From: JBCBKZ01 sp039026975
GTDB taxonomy: Bacteria; Bacteroidota; Bacteroidia; J057
DNA length: 35,334 nucleotides
Reading direction: 5' to 3'
Assembly (NCBI GenBank): GCA_039026975.1
Contig: JBCCLI010000015.1
Coordinates: 1-35,334, forward strand
Shown in pieces: positions 6,954-14,645 of the stretch (positions are counted from its first letter, which is position 1; the number at the start of each line of letters is the position of its first letter). Both the position numbers and the translations under genes were made by a program. The notes beneath the pieces were generated by a model. That model saw only the letters and a list, made by a program, of their open reading frames with translations, was not told where the DNA came from and did no database searches.

Positions 6954-9146
6954 TTAATTCCCTACCTCTGAGAAAAACTTCAATCTTACTAGTCTGATAT
7001 CTTCCAGCTCGGCTTCCCCACTAAATTCTTCTTCTGCCTTTGAGAGTTCTCCATCTTCTGCATTCATGAAGTAATCATAGATGTCTTCTATTAGGTCATC
7101 ATCTATTTGTTCATCAATGTAATAGTTAATATCCAGCTTAGTCCCTGAGAAAACGATCTGCTCAAGATTATCTAATAGCTCATCAAAGCTTAATGACTTA
7201 ATTTCAGCAATCTTATTTAGAGGGGTTCTTCTATCCACATGCTGAATGATAAATAGCTTATTCATGGACTTTCGTGCGGTAGACTTCACCACTACTTCAG
7301 AAGGTCTTTCTATGCCATTAGCTTCTACATGATCCTTAATAAGCTTAATAAAGGGAGCAGCAAATTTCTGTGCTTTCCCTCTGCCCACTCCAGTTATGTG
7401 CTGAAACTCTTCCTGAGAAATAGGGTACTTACTGGCCATCTCCTCTAGTGAGGGATCTTGGAAGATTACATAAGGGGGGATACTCTTTTCAGAGGCAATT
7501 TTTCTCCGTAGCTTTCTTAGTTTTTCAAAGAGTCCCTCATCATAGGTCTTAAAATCCTCTACCGGCTCACTGTTAGATTTGAGCTTTTCAAAGTCCTGAA
7601 ATTTCACAAGCTGAATGGGGTGCGGAGCGTGTAGATATTCCACCCCTCTTTCTGCTAACTTCAGTACGCCGTAGTCATCTATATCCTTAATGAGAAAGTC
7701 ATGGACTATAAGCTGGTTAAGAATAGCCTTCCAGGTTTTCTCGTCTAACTCTGCCCCTTTGCTGTAGGAAGGGAGCTTTTCATGCTCATATAGGTTTACC
7801 TGTTGGTTTTTACTGCCTCTTAATACATTTACCAGATGGACAGACCCAAACTTCCCGTTCAGCTGGTTTACACTCTCCAGGGCTAGCTGCACCCACTTCC
7901 TGGCTTCAAACTTCTCCTTGGGATACCTGCAGTTGTCACACATCTTATTACAGGCTTCTTCTTCAAACTTTTCTCCAAAATAGTGGAGCATCAGCTTACG
8001 CCTACAAGTCCCTGACTCAGAAAAAGCTGCCATCTCATACAAAAGGTGCTTGCCAGATTCTTTCTCACTGACAGGCTTATCCTTCATAAACTTTTCCAAC
8101 TTCACTATATCATTGAAGTCATAGAAAAGGATACAGTTTCCTTCCAGGCCGTCTCTTCCGGACCTTCCCGTCTCCTGGTAGTAACTTTCTATACTTTTAG
8201 GTACATCATAGTGGATAACAAACCTGACGTCAGGCTTATCTATGCCCATACCAAAGGCAATAGTAGCTACCACCACCTGTATATCCTCACTCAAAAACAT
8301 GTCTTGATGCCTGGACCTGGTAGAAGCATCTAAACCGGCATGATAAGGAACTGCTTTTATGGCATTTACATTCAAAATCTCCGCCAGCTCTTCCACTTTC
8401 CTCCGTGAGAGACAATAAATGATCCCTGATTTATCTCCCTGAGACTTGATGTATTTAATGATTTCAGTGGTAGCAGCTTTTGTGCTTACCTTAGGGCGAA
8501 TTTCATAGTAGAGATTTTCCCTGTTGAAGCTAGTGATGAATACATTAGCATCATGTACCTGTAGATTATGGAGAATATCTGTCCGTACCTTAGGGGTAGC
8601 TGTGGCTGTCAAGGCTATGATAGGAACACTTCCTATCTGGCTCATGATTTCTTTTATTCTCCTATATTCAGGCCTGAAGTCATGACCCCATTCTGAAATA
8701 CAGTGGGCTTCATCTATTGCTAAAAAGCTGACTTTAGCCTGCTTTAGAAAATCAACTATTTCTTGTTTCACCAGAGATTCAGGTGCTACATACAGCAGCT
8801 TTAGGGTCTTATTAAGCACTTTTTCCTTGACGGCCTCATAATCAGCCCTATTCATGCTACTATTTAAAAATCCGGCCTCTATCCCAAATGCACTTAGCTG
8901 GTCTACCTGATTTTTCATGAGTGCTATCAAAGGAGAGATGACCAGTGCGGTCCCTTCCATTAATAACGCAGGTAACTGAAAACAAAGAGACTTCCCCGCC
9001 CCTGTAGGCATGATCACAAAGGTATTTTCTCTGGCCATGACACTTTGGATGACCTCCTCCTGTTTTCCTCTAAAGGAGTCATATCCAAAATATTTTTTCA
9101 GTGCATGCACAAGTGAGAGAGCCTCTGGTGCAGTAGTGTCGTTCAC
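6954..9146 (-). CDS. recQ: ATP-dependent DNA helicase RecQ
   Basis: A 3'-to-5' DNA helicase of recombination and fork repair. All RecQ parts are present in 730 residues. These are Walker A MPTGAGKS (46-53), DEAH box (145-148) followed by the RecQ-specific aromatic loop CISEWGHDFRPEY, motif VI QETGRSGRDG (324-333), and a zinc site with Cys381, Cys399, Cys403 and Cys406. An RQC winged helix (about 415-505) and an HRDC domain (about 539-605) follow. About 120 residues come after HRDC, including a helical part near 625-675 that looks like the helix-turn-helix extension seen in Bacteroidota RecQ. The ATG at 9146 fits the family N-terminus. It diverges from the sigma gene at 9587. Confidence 0.95.
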   Translation of the reverse strand: MNDTTAPEALSLVHALKKYFGYDSFRGKQEEVIQSVMARENTFVIMPTGAGKSLCFQLPALLMEGTALVISPLIALMKNQVDQLSAFGIEAGFLNSSMNRADYEAVKEKVLNKTLKLLYVAPESLVKQEIVDFLKQAKVSFLAIDEAHCISEWGHDFRPEYRRIKEIMSQIGSVPIIALTATATPKVRTDILHNLQVHDANVFITSFNRENLYYEIRPKVSTKAATTEIIKYIKSQGDKSGIIYCLSRRKVEELAEILNVNAIKAVPYHAGLDASTRSRHQDMFLSEDIQVVVATIAFGMGIDKPDVRFVIHYDVPKSIESYYQETGRSGRDGLEGNCILFYDFNDIVKLEKFMKDKPVSEKESGKHLLYEMAAFSESGTCRRKLMLHYFGEKFEEEACNKMCDNCRYPKEKFEARKWVQLALESVNQLNGKFGSVHLVNVLRGSKNQQVNLYEHEKLPSYSKGAELDEKTWKAILNQLIVHDFLIKDIDDYGVLKLAERGVEYLHAPHPIQLVKFQDFEKLKSNSEPVEDFKTYDEGLFEKLRKLRRKIASEKSIPPYVIFQDPSLEEMASKYPISQEEFQHITGVGRGKAQKFAAPFIKLIKDHVEANGIERPSEVVVKSTARKSMNKLFIIQHVDRRTPLNKIAEIKSLSFDELLDNLEQIVFSGTKLDINYYIDEQIDDDLIEDIYDYFMNAEDGELSKAEEEFSGEAELEDIRLVRLKFFSEVGN

Positions 9147-9586
9147 AGTTGCTTAACGGTTATAGTATGTAATCAGAAAGCTGTATGAGAATAGACAAAG
9201 TAACTTCATCCTTGAAACAAACCTACCCACACGCTCTTTTTCGACTACTTAAAATAAATAAAAAACCCCATTTTAACTAAATCCTAGATGAAGATAGGGG
9301 AAGAGGAGGGAAGGAGAAAACTTCTGTAGACTTTTCTTTCTCCTGGCATGCTAACAGGGAATATTTTTCTGCTACAGTGAGGGTTATCCATTAATGAAAT
9401 GTTAAAGTCCTGAGGAAATTGATGATTGGTTATTACATTGAGAAATAGAAAAATTCTTAGTATAATATTACATATCCTTAAGCCACGCAAAACTTGTTTT
9501 TTACCTCACTAAACGCTGTACGTTTTTTGGTAAAAAGTAAGCAACCTATAGGGTTTGGGCTGCGTTACATATATTGAAATGAAAGT
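9147..9586. other. 440-bp divergent gap recQ / ECF sigma
   Basis: This stretch is AT-rich and holds the promoters of both neighbours. On the minus strand TAGGTTTG (9218-9225) fits the TAnnTTTG -7 pattern for recQ but has no clear -33 partner. A plus-strand candidate is listed separately. A 68-codon minus frame inside has no recognisable features and I do not call it. Confidence 0.4.
9494..9526 (+). promoter_or_regulatory. Candidate promoter of the ECF sigma gene
   Basis: TTG at 9494-9496 and TACGTTTT at 9519-9526 resemble the Bacteroidota -33 (TTTG) and -7 (TAnnTTTG) boxes with a 22-nt spacer. This is one or two bases long and the last base differs from consensus. It would give a leader of about 55 nt before the ATG at 9587. 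Confidence 0.3.
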
Positions 9587-10159
9587 ATGAAACTTTCTGA
9601 TTATCAGGAGGATGAAATAGTCAACGGTTGCCTTGGTGGAGGCCGGAAATACCAGAAGGTGCTCTATGAGCGCTTCTATGGTAGCATGATGGCCGTTTGT
9701 CTCAGGTATACCCATGACAGAGAGGAGGCTCGCGATGTACTCCACGAGGGATTTATGAAGGTGTATACTAACCTTCATAAGTATGCCAAAGGGACGAACT
9801 TGGGAGCATGGATTAGAAGAATAATGATTAATACAGCTATTGATCATTATAGAAAGAATGCCAAACGACCCAATCTTGTAGAAATTAATCAAGCCATCCA
9901 TGAAGTGGATGTAAATGATGTAGTTTCTGACCTGAGTGCAGAAGAAATTCTGTTGATGGTACAAAGACTATCCCCAGCATATAGGATGGTATTTAACCTA
10001 TACGTCATAGAGGGATACTCGCATAAGGAGGTAGGTATTATGCTGGGGATCAGCGAAGGCACCTCCAAATCTAATCTGGCTAAAGCCAGAGCGAAGTTAC
10101 AACACATGATCACGGAATCCCGAATGGTGAGACCAGCAGAAGGTGAGAACTATGCCTGA
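9587..10159 (+). CDS. ECF-type RNA polymerase sigma factor (partner of Dma-like protein)
   Basis: A 190-residue sigma-70 factor with only regions 2 and 4. Region 2 is around residues 20-90, with the YTHDREEARDVLHEGFMKVY helix that contacts the core and the LGAWIRRIMINTAIDHYRK segment that reads the -10. Region 4 is around 125-180, with LSPAYRMVFNLYVIEGYSHKE and the helix-turn-helix ending GTSKSNLAKARAKL. It directs a private regulon. The stop overlaps the next ATG (10152) by 8 bp. The adjacent gene encodes a membrane protein of the anti-sigma kind, so activity is probably set by release from that protein. A plus-strand terminator closes the two-gene operon at 11794. Confidence 0.9.
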   Translation: MKLSDYQEDEIVNGCLGGGRKYQKVLYERFYGSMMAVCLRYTHDREEARDVLHEGFMKVYTNLHKYAKGTNLGAWIRRIMINTAIDHYRKNAKRPNLVEINQAIHEVDVNDVVSDLSAEEILLMVQRLSPAYRMVFNLYVIEGYSHKEVGIMLGISEGTSKSNLAKARAKLQHMITESRMVRPAEGENYA

Positions 10160-11669
10160 GCCTAACTTTGATGACATTATACGCCGTAAGCTCCTGGACT
10201 TTCACCCCCCTTCTTCACATGAAGAATGGGGAGAGATGGATTCTATGCTCAATTCCTTTGAGCATAATTTCGATCAACTTTTCCGACATAAATTAACTGC
10301 ACATGAGGTTTCCTACCAGCAAGCAGACTGGGCCCTCATGGAATCCCAATTACATGGGGTATTTGATGCTTCTATCAAATCAGTCCTGGAAGGATACAGT
10401 GCCAGCTTCCAAACTGCTGACTGGCATGCTTTCCAGGAAATTTTAGATGAACCCTTCTATCATACCCTTAAGCAGAAATTACATTCTTATTCTATTCCCT
10501 ATAAAACAGGAGAGTGGCGAAGAATGCTGACCTACTTAAGAGGAGATGCTATCGTAAAGCCGTGGTATACTGACTGGCGGAAGACCATGGCAGCAGCAGC
10601 CATAGCATTAATATGCGTAGCGGCATGGGGATTTACTAAGTTAGAAAGGTCTCCAAGACTACCTGACCTTGCCATCAATGAGATAACCCTCCCTGAGTTA
10701 GCAAGCACTTCTCTGTCTGATGAACAGGGAACAGGTATTGAAAATGCTGTAGCTGAAGAAACATCGGAAGTAATATCCTCTCCTTTTTATCAGCCTGAAG
10801 TCGTTTCTTCTCCTGAAGAGCTCACGGCTATTACCTTAGCAGAAGCGAATATGACAGCTGATAACATGCTGGCTCAGGATAACCTTAGTGAAAATGAACT
10901 GGGCACCAGTCTAGTTCCTGACTGGGCCTCTTCAGAGGTGGGCTATCAGGAAAAAGAATCCCTTCCAGCTCTTTCCAGCCTCCAGTATGATGAACTTAAG
11001 TTAGCTTATCCATCCTTACCCAGTTTAGGAGATAAAGTAGCCACCACCGTAGGTGACAAATTGCTATTTGATCCAGAAGTAAAAATCGGATGGGTGAGCG
11101 GAACAGCTGATAGTAGAGCAGAGTTAAATGAAGCTGGCAGAGGTGGCTTCATTACAGGCATACGAGCAGAACTAGCCCTTAATGATGAGCTGAGTGTGGT
11201 CTCGGGTATACTGTATGCACAAAAAGTATATTTCCACCAAAGAGGTATTTTTACGGCCAACCGTACCCCAGCTACCTTGGAACTAAGCGGGGAGTTCCAA
11301 ACGGTAGAAGTACCCATCTTGGTGAGGTTTACCTTTCCCTCCCAAAATAAGTTCAACTTGTATCTGCAGGGAGGAGCAGTAACCATGGTTACCCTTAAAG
11401 AAGATTATATCACAGAGTCTATTGTGGAGTCAGCTGCCAGAAACAGGCAAGCAGTACCATCTGAAAGGAGTTATAATACCTACTTAGGAAACCTGCAAGC
11501 AGCTATTGGCGTGTCATACGAGGTTACTCCTGACCTGGATTTACAACTAGAACCTTATTTCCAGTGGGGGCTTCAAAAAATGGGAAGGGAAGGAAAGAAA
11601 ATATATTCCAGTGGCCTAATGGTTTCATTCATGTATAACCTAAAAAAGAAAGCTCCACCGAAATTGTAG
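10152..11669 (+). CDS. Dual-membrane-spanning (Dma-like) anti-sigma candidate with C-terminal outer-membrane barrel
   Basis: ATG at 10152 gives 505 residues; a GTG at 10143 is in frame but less likely. Residues 1-140 have no signal peptide and should be cytoplasmic. They hold four ungapped 21-residue units whose first and last residues are F6/W26, F40/W60, F71/W91 and F102/W122, with a [DE] before each W and a Leu at the ninth position. One helix follows (about 146-162, MAAAAIALICVAAWGF). Residues 165-300 are an acidic, low-complexity linker, and about 315-505 alternate like an outer-membrane beta-barrel with a final strand before KKKAPPKL. Helix plus linker plus barrel matches the Dma anti-sigma factors reported in Bacteroides thetaiotaomicron. 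Inferred role: hold the upstream sigma factor and transmit an outer-membrane signal. The four-fold repeat is the unusual part. Confidence 0.75.
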   Translation: MPEPNFDDIIRRKLLDFHPPSSHEEWGEMDSMLNSFEHNFDQLFRHKLTAHEVSYQQADWALMESQLHGVFDASIKSVLEGYSASFQTADWHAFQEILDEPFYHTLKQKLHSYSIPYKTGEWRRMLTYLRGDAIVKPWYTDWRKTMAAAAIALICVAAWGFTKLERSPRLPDLAINEITLPELASTSLSDEQGTGIENAVAEETSEVISSPFYQPEVVSSPEELTAITLAEANMTADNMLAQDNLSENELGTSLVPDWASSEVGYQEKESLPALSSLQYDELKLAYPSLPSLGDKVATTVGDKLLFDPEVKIGWVSGTADSRAELNEAGRGGFITGIRAELALNDELSVVSGILYAQKVYFHQRGIFTANRTPATLELSGEFQTVEVPILVRFTFPSQNKFNLYLQGGAVTMVTLKEDYITESIVESAARNRQAVPSERSYNTYLGNLQAAIGVSYEVTPDLDLQLEPYFQWGLQKMGREGKKIYSSGLMVSFMYNLKKKAPPKL

Positions 11670-11793
11670 ATGTAAGATTTCCTGAAATTTAATGGTCTTC
11701 AGGGCAACATCTTATCTAAGGTTTTCGTAATATTACAATGATTTCAATAAGTATAATTCTCAATTAAGCCGCCTTGAGAAACATTTACCTTTA

Positions 11794-11820
11794 GCCACCC
11801 GTGCCGGGTGGCATTTTTTT
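11794..11820 (+). terminator. Terminator of the sigma/Dma-like operon
   Basis: A perfect 8-bp stem GCCACCCG/CGGGTGGC (11794-11801 with 11805-11812) with a 3-nt loop is followed by seven T. It reads into the end of the convergent scpA gene, whose stop is 11819-11821. Confidence 0.92.
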
Positions 11821-12586
11821 ATGCCTCATTTTCAGTTTTAGTCTTAGATTTTACCCAGAAGTTATTATAACCCTCTCCTGCCACTACCCAGAGCTTCTGA
11901 GTCTGGACTAATTCAAGAATAGCCAAGAATGTAAAAATCACATAGATTCTGTCGTGGATTTCTAAGGCTAATGACAGGAAGTCTACTTTCTCCTGTTCTC
12001 TCACTAGGTCAATTATCTGGATCTTTCTTTCTTCAACTGTGTAAGGATACTTTCTAATGACATGCTTAGGTTTAGTAAGGTTATTTTGGTGTTTCTCCCA
12101 TATTCTCTTAAACACCCGCATAATGGTATATAAGTCCATACCTACTAGCTCCTCCTCTGGATAGTCAGATTGTAGGACCATCTTTTCCTCTTCAGCAGCA
12201 AAGCCTCTGTTTACCCGTTGGCTCTGTTCTTCTTCCATAGATGAGAGCTCTGCCAAAACAGATTTATACCGTTTATACTCCAGCAATCTCTGAACCAGCT
12301 CTTCCCTGGGGTCTATTTCTACTCCTTCCTCATTTAAAATGGGCCTGGGCAATAGCATTTTGGCTTTGATACGCATAAGGGTGCTGGCAACCAGAATAAA
12401 TTCTGCCGCCAACTCTATATTCATCGCCTGCATACTATGGATATATTCCAGAAAGTCATTCGTGATTTTTGCGATGGGGATATCATGTATATCCAGCTCA
12501 TCCCTTTCTATGAAGAAAAGAAGCAGGTCAAAGGGACCTTCAAACTGTTGTAGTTTAATTCTATATGTATCCTGGAGAGATTCCAT
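11819..12586 (-). CDS. scpA: Segregation and condensation protein A
   Basis: ScpA is the kleisin that links the two heads of the SMC dimer and, with ScpB, forms the bacterial condensin on DNA. The 255 residues start with the typical YRIKLQQFEGPFDLLLFFIE (8-27), followed by IHDIPIAKITNDFLEYI and the AAEFILVASTLMRIKAKMLL helix. The C-terminal winged helix (about 195-245) binds the SMC cap. The gene is 13 nt downstream of the TPR anti-sigma candidate and on the same strand, so it probably shares that transcript. No scpB or smc is in the window. Confidence 0.93.
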   Translation of the reverse strand: MESLQDTYRIKLQQFEGPFDLLLFFIERDELDIHDIPIAKITNDFLEYIHSMQAMNIELAAEFILVASTLMRIKAKMLLPRPILNEEGVEIDPREELVQRLLEYKRYKSVLAELSSMEEEQSQRVNRGFAAEEEKMVLQSDYPEEELVGMDLYTIMRVFKRIWEKHQNNLTKPKHVIRKYPYTVEERKIQIIDLVREQEKVDFLSLALEIHDRIYVIFTFLAILELVQTQKLWVVAGEGYNNFWVKSKTKTENEA

Positions 12587-12599
12587 ACCCTCACTAAAA

Positions 12600-13913
12600 T
12601 TACTTCTTTTCTGCTGATCTTGAAATGATTTCTTTTTTATACTTTCTAGCAGCCTTTCTGAAAGGCCCTTTCAGCAGGGAGAGCTTATCTAGTACCGCAA
12701 GTGCCTGTTCTACCTGACCAAGCTTATCTAGTTCATTAGCCAATGCCCAGAGTGTTTTTTCCCGATAATACCCAGTACCTACTAATTTGAGGGCTCGCTT
12801 GAAAGAGGTTACCGCACGAGCTGAATGCCCTAATTCTACCAGGATAAGCCCCTTATAGTAATTAGCAGCCACATGGTCTGCTTGTTCTCTCAAGACTATT
12901 TCTATCTCCTCAAGGGCACTTACCAGCTCATTATTTTGATAGGCTTCCAAGGCACTCATTACCCTATCATACAGTATGGCATCTTCTTCACGCGCTATAT
13001 TAGCATAATCCCTGTCCCCCTTCCTTCTCCCTGCATTTTCCTCTGCTTCCCATCTACTAACATTAGCTGTCTGACTATGGGGTTGTTCTTTTGACTTAGA
13101 AAGCTTTTTCCTGTAGGCTATGCCTAAGTCATGAGGGGATTCCTCTTGTAATGCAGCAGGCCTAGTCTCCTTTTTCTGCACATATACATCTGGTAGTTCT
13201 TCAAGATCATCATCTATCTCTCCATATAAGGTGGCATAGGGATAGGAAGGTAGCCTCACAGGAACCTCTTCATGAGTAAGAGGCTCTGCAGAAACTTCCG
13301 CTTGGGCAACGGTAGCTAGTTGGGCTGTTCCCATAGCTGAATGCTGCTGATTTTCTGCATCTTCTGAAAAGGTATGAGGTAGCGAGACAGGTACTGTTTC
13401 CTCTTCCCATGAGAATAACCCTTTAGGCGGTAAAACGAGTTCAAATGCCATTCTATACATATTGGTAGAGTCCAGAAAGGGAGGTACTATGTCCTGCTGC
13501 TCCTGGGATTCTTGGCCTGCAAGAAGCGGCTCACCAGTAGCTTCATTGGAAAGTATTTGGAACATATATACTACCGCCAACAGCAAACTGAATGTGGCGG
13601 CAGCCGCACCCATATACTGCCAGCTGGTAAAAGAAGTCTTTTTATCTGCCCCGTAGATAGCCCTATTTCTTTTCCTACCCGCTTGCTTAATCTTTTGTTG
13701 AGTCTTTCTATCTATACGACTTAATCTATGCGATAGGGTAGGAGAATCCCGTAGTAATTCCAACCCCTCCATAGCATCAGAAAGAAAGGGATCCTCTGCT
13801 AACTGCTTAGCCCAATCTTTCTGCTCTTCCTCCACTTGCTCCTGCTCCTTCATTAACATCCTTTTCATAAAGGATAGGCTGGGAAGAGATAATATGTTAT
13901 GCTTCTTTCTCAT
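12600..13913 (-). CDS. Membrane-anchored TPR protein, probable anti-sigma partner
   Basis: A 437-residue protein with three parts. Residues 1-98 are charged and lack a signal peptide; they include DPFLSDAMEGLELL (41-54), a motif of Bacteroidota anti-sigma-like proteins. Residues 100-121 form one membrane helix. After a long low-complexity linker, residues about 310-425 hold tetratricopeptide-like helices (ALEAYQNNELVSALEEIEIV, then AANYYKGLILVELGHSARAV, then LGQVEQALAVLDKL). The topology is therefore cytoplasmic N-terminus and periplasmic TPR. The ATG overlaps the sigma stop (ATGA), which strongly suggests a regulator/sigma pair. No zinc-binding HxxxCxxC anti-sigma motif is present, so the anti-sigma role is inferred from context and topology. 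Confidence 0.65.
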   Translation of the reverse strand: MRKKHNILSLPSLSFMKRMLMKEQEQVEEEQKDWAKQLAEDPFLSDAMEGLELLRDSPTLSHRLSRIDRKTQQKIKQAGRKRNRAIYGADKKTSFTSWQYMGAAAATFSLLLAVVYMFQILSNEATGEPLLAGQESQEQQDIVPPFLDSTNMYRMAFELVLPPKGLFSWEEETVPVSLPHTFSEDAENQQHSAMGTAQLATVAQAEVSAEPLTHEEVPVRLPSYPYATLYGEIDDDLEELPDVYVQKKETRPAALQEESPHDLGIAYRKKLSKSKEQPHSQTANVSRWEAEENAGRRKGDRDYANIAREEDAILYDRVMSALEAYQNNELVSALEEIEIVLREQADHVAANYYKGLILVELGHSARAVTSFKRALKLVGTGYYREKTLWALANELDKLGQVEQALAVLDKLSLLKGPFRKAARKYKKEIISRSAEKK

Positions 13914-14500
13914 TCCTGTATTTTCATCGTAGCAAGATGTTTTTTAAGATTCCGTTTCCCGTTTTGTATATAACTCTTCACTTGTTTTAGGCTATAACCC
14001 GTTAATTCAGAAACTTCTTGATACTTCTTTTTTTGTAGGTAGAATAGGGTAATACACTCTTTCTGCTCCTTCACCAGCTTTTCAATAGCATGCTCCAAAT
14101 GAAGAATGTGACTTTCTCTGGTTAAGATTTCCTCAGGAATAAGGGCTAAGGAATACATCCCGTCTTGCTGGCCCTGAGATTCCTGAAATTCTGCCTGACG
14201 CTTAAAGGACTGTTTTCGCTTATCTAGTAACATCAGGCAGTGGTTTCTGGTAACCGTATGTAACCAGTACCTGAACCGTTTTACCTCATAGCGTTTCAGA
14301 TCCACCAATAGCTTCTCAAAAATACTCATAACAGCATCTTCACTCTCCGCCTCATTTTTCAGGTACTTCATGCAGGTGAGGAAGAGAAGATGTGTATACC
14401 TCCTAAATAGCTCTCCCACACAGGCCGGATCACCTTCCGCCTGGTAGTGAGAAACCAATTTCTCATCCTCCCATATTTGAATGTCCTTTCTTATAAGCAT
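13910..14500 (-). CDS. ECF-type RNA polymerase sigma factor (TPR/scpA operon)
   Basis: A 196-residue sigma factor with region 2 (about 25-95: LFRRYTHLLFLTCMKYLKNE, then EDAVMSIFEKLL and FRYWLHTVTRNHCLMLLDKR) and region 4 (about 135-190: KEQKECITLFYLQKKKYQEV then LTGYSLKQVKSYIQNGKRNL). It is only loosely like the sigma factor at 9587; the two look like separate ECF lineages. It is the first gene of a minus-strand operon sigma-TPR protein-scpA. A perfect 12-bp inverted repeat lies 44-88 nt upstream of its ATG and may control it. Confidence 0.88.
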   Translation of the reverse strand: MLIRKDIQIWEDEKLVSHYQAEGDPACVGELFRRYTHLLFLTCMKYLKNEAESEDAVMSIFEKLLVDLKRYEVKRFRYWLHTVTRNHCLMLLDKRKQSFKRQAEFQESQGQQDGMYSLALIPEEILTRESHILHLEHAIEKLVKEQKECITLFYLQKKKYQEVSELTGYSLKQVKSYIQNGKRNLKKHLATMKIQE

Positions 14501-14543
14501 GAAACAGCTACTAGTCTAAAGAGAGGAATCTTCTCTAAATTCC

Positions 14544-14588
14544 ACACCTTTTCCTTCATTTATACGCTGAATATGTAGGAAAAGGTGT
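14544..14588 (-). promoter_or_regulatory. 12-bp perfect inverted repeat in the sigma-factor leader
   Basis: ACACCTTTTCCT (14544-14555) is exactly mirrored by AGGAAAAGGTGT (14577-14588) across a 21-nt AT-rich spacer. It lies between the caspase-gene terminator and the sigma ATG at 14500. It could be a protein-binding operator or an RNA hairpin in the leader; there is no T-run, so it is not a terminator. Confidence 0.6.
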
Positions 14589-14589
14589 A

Positions 14590-14619
14590 AATGAAAAGAG
14601 TCGACCACTTGGCCGACTC
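14590..14619 (-). terminator. Terminator of the caspase-like gene
   Basis: On the minus strand a stem GAGTCGGCCA pairs with TGGTCGACTC (14598-14619, one mismatched pair) and is followed by TTTTCATTT. It lies 27 nt after the stop at 14646. Confidence 0.65.
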
Positions 14620-14645
14620 TCACAAAAGAACTATCTCTCTTTTTG

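Noticed and set aside
9509..9964. 151-codon minus-strand frame over the sigma gene
   Set aside because: Antisense to an unmistakable sigma region 2; its residues show no motif.
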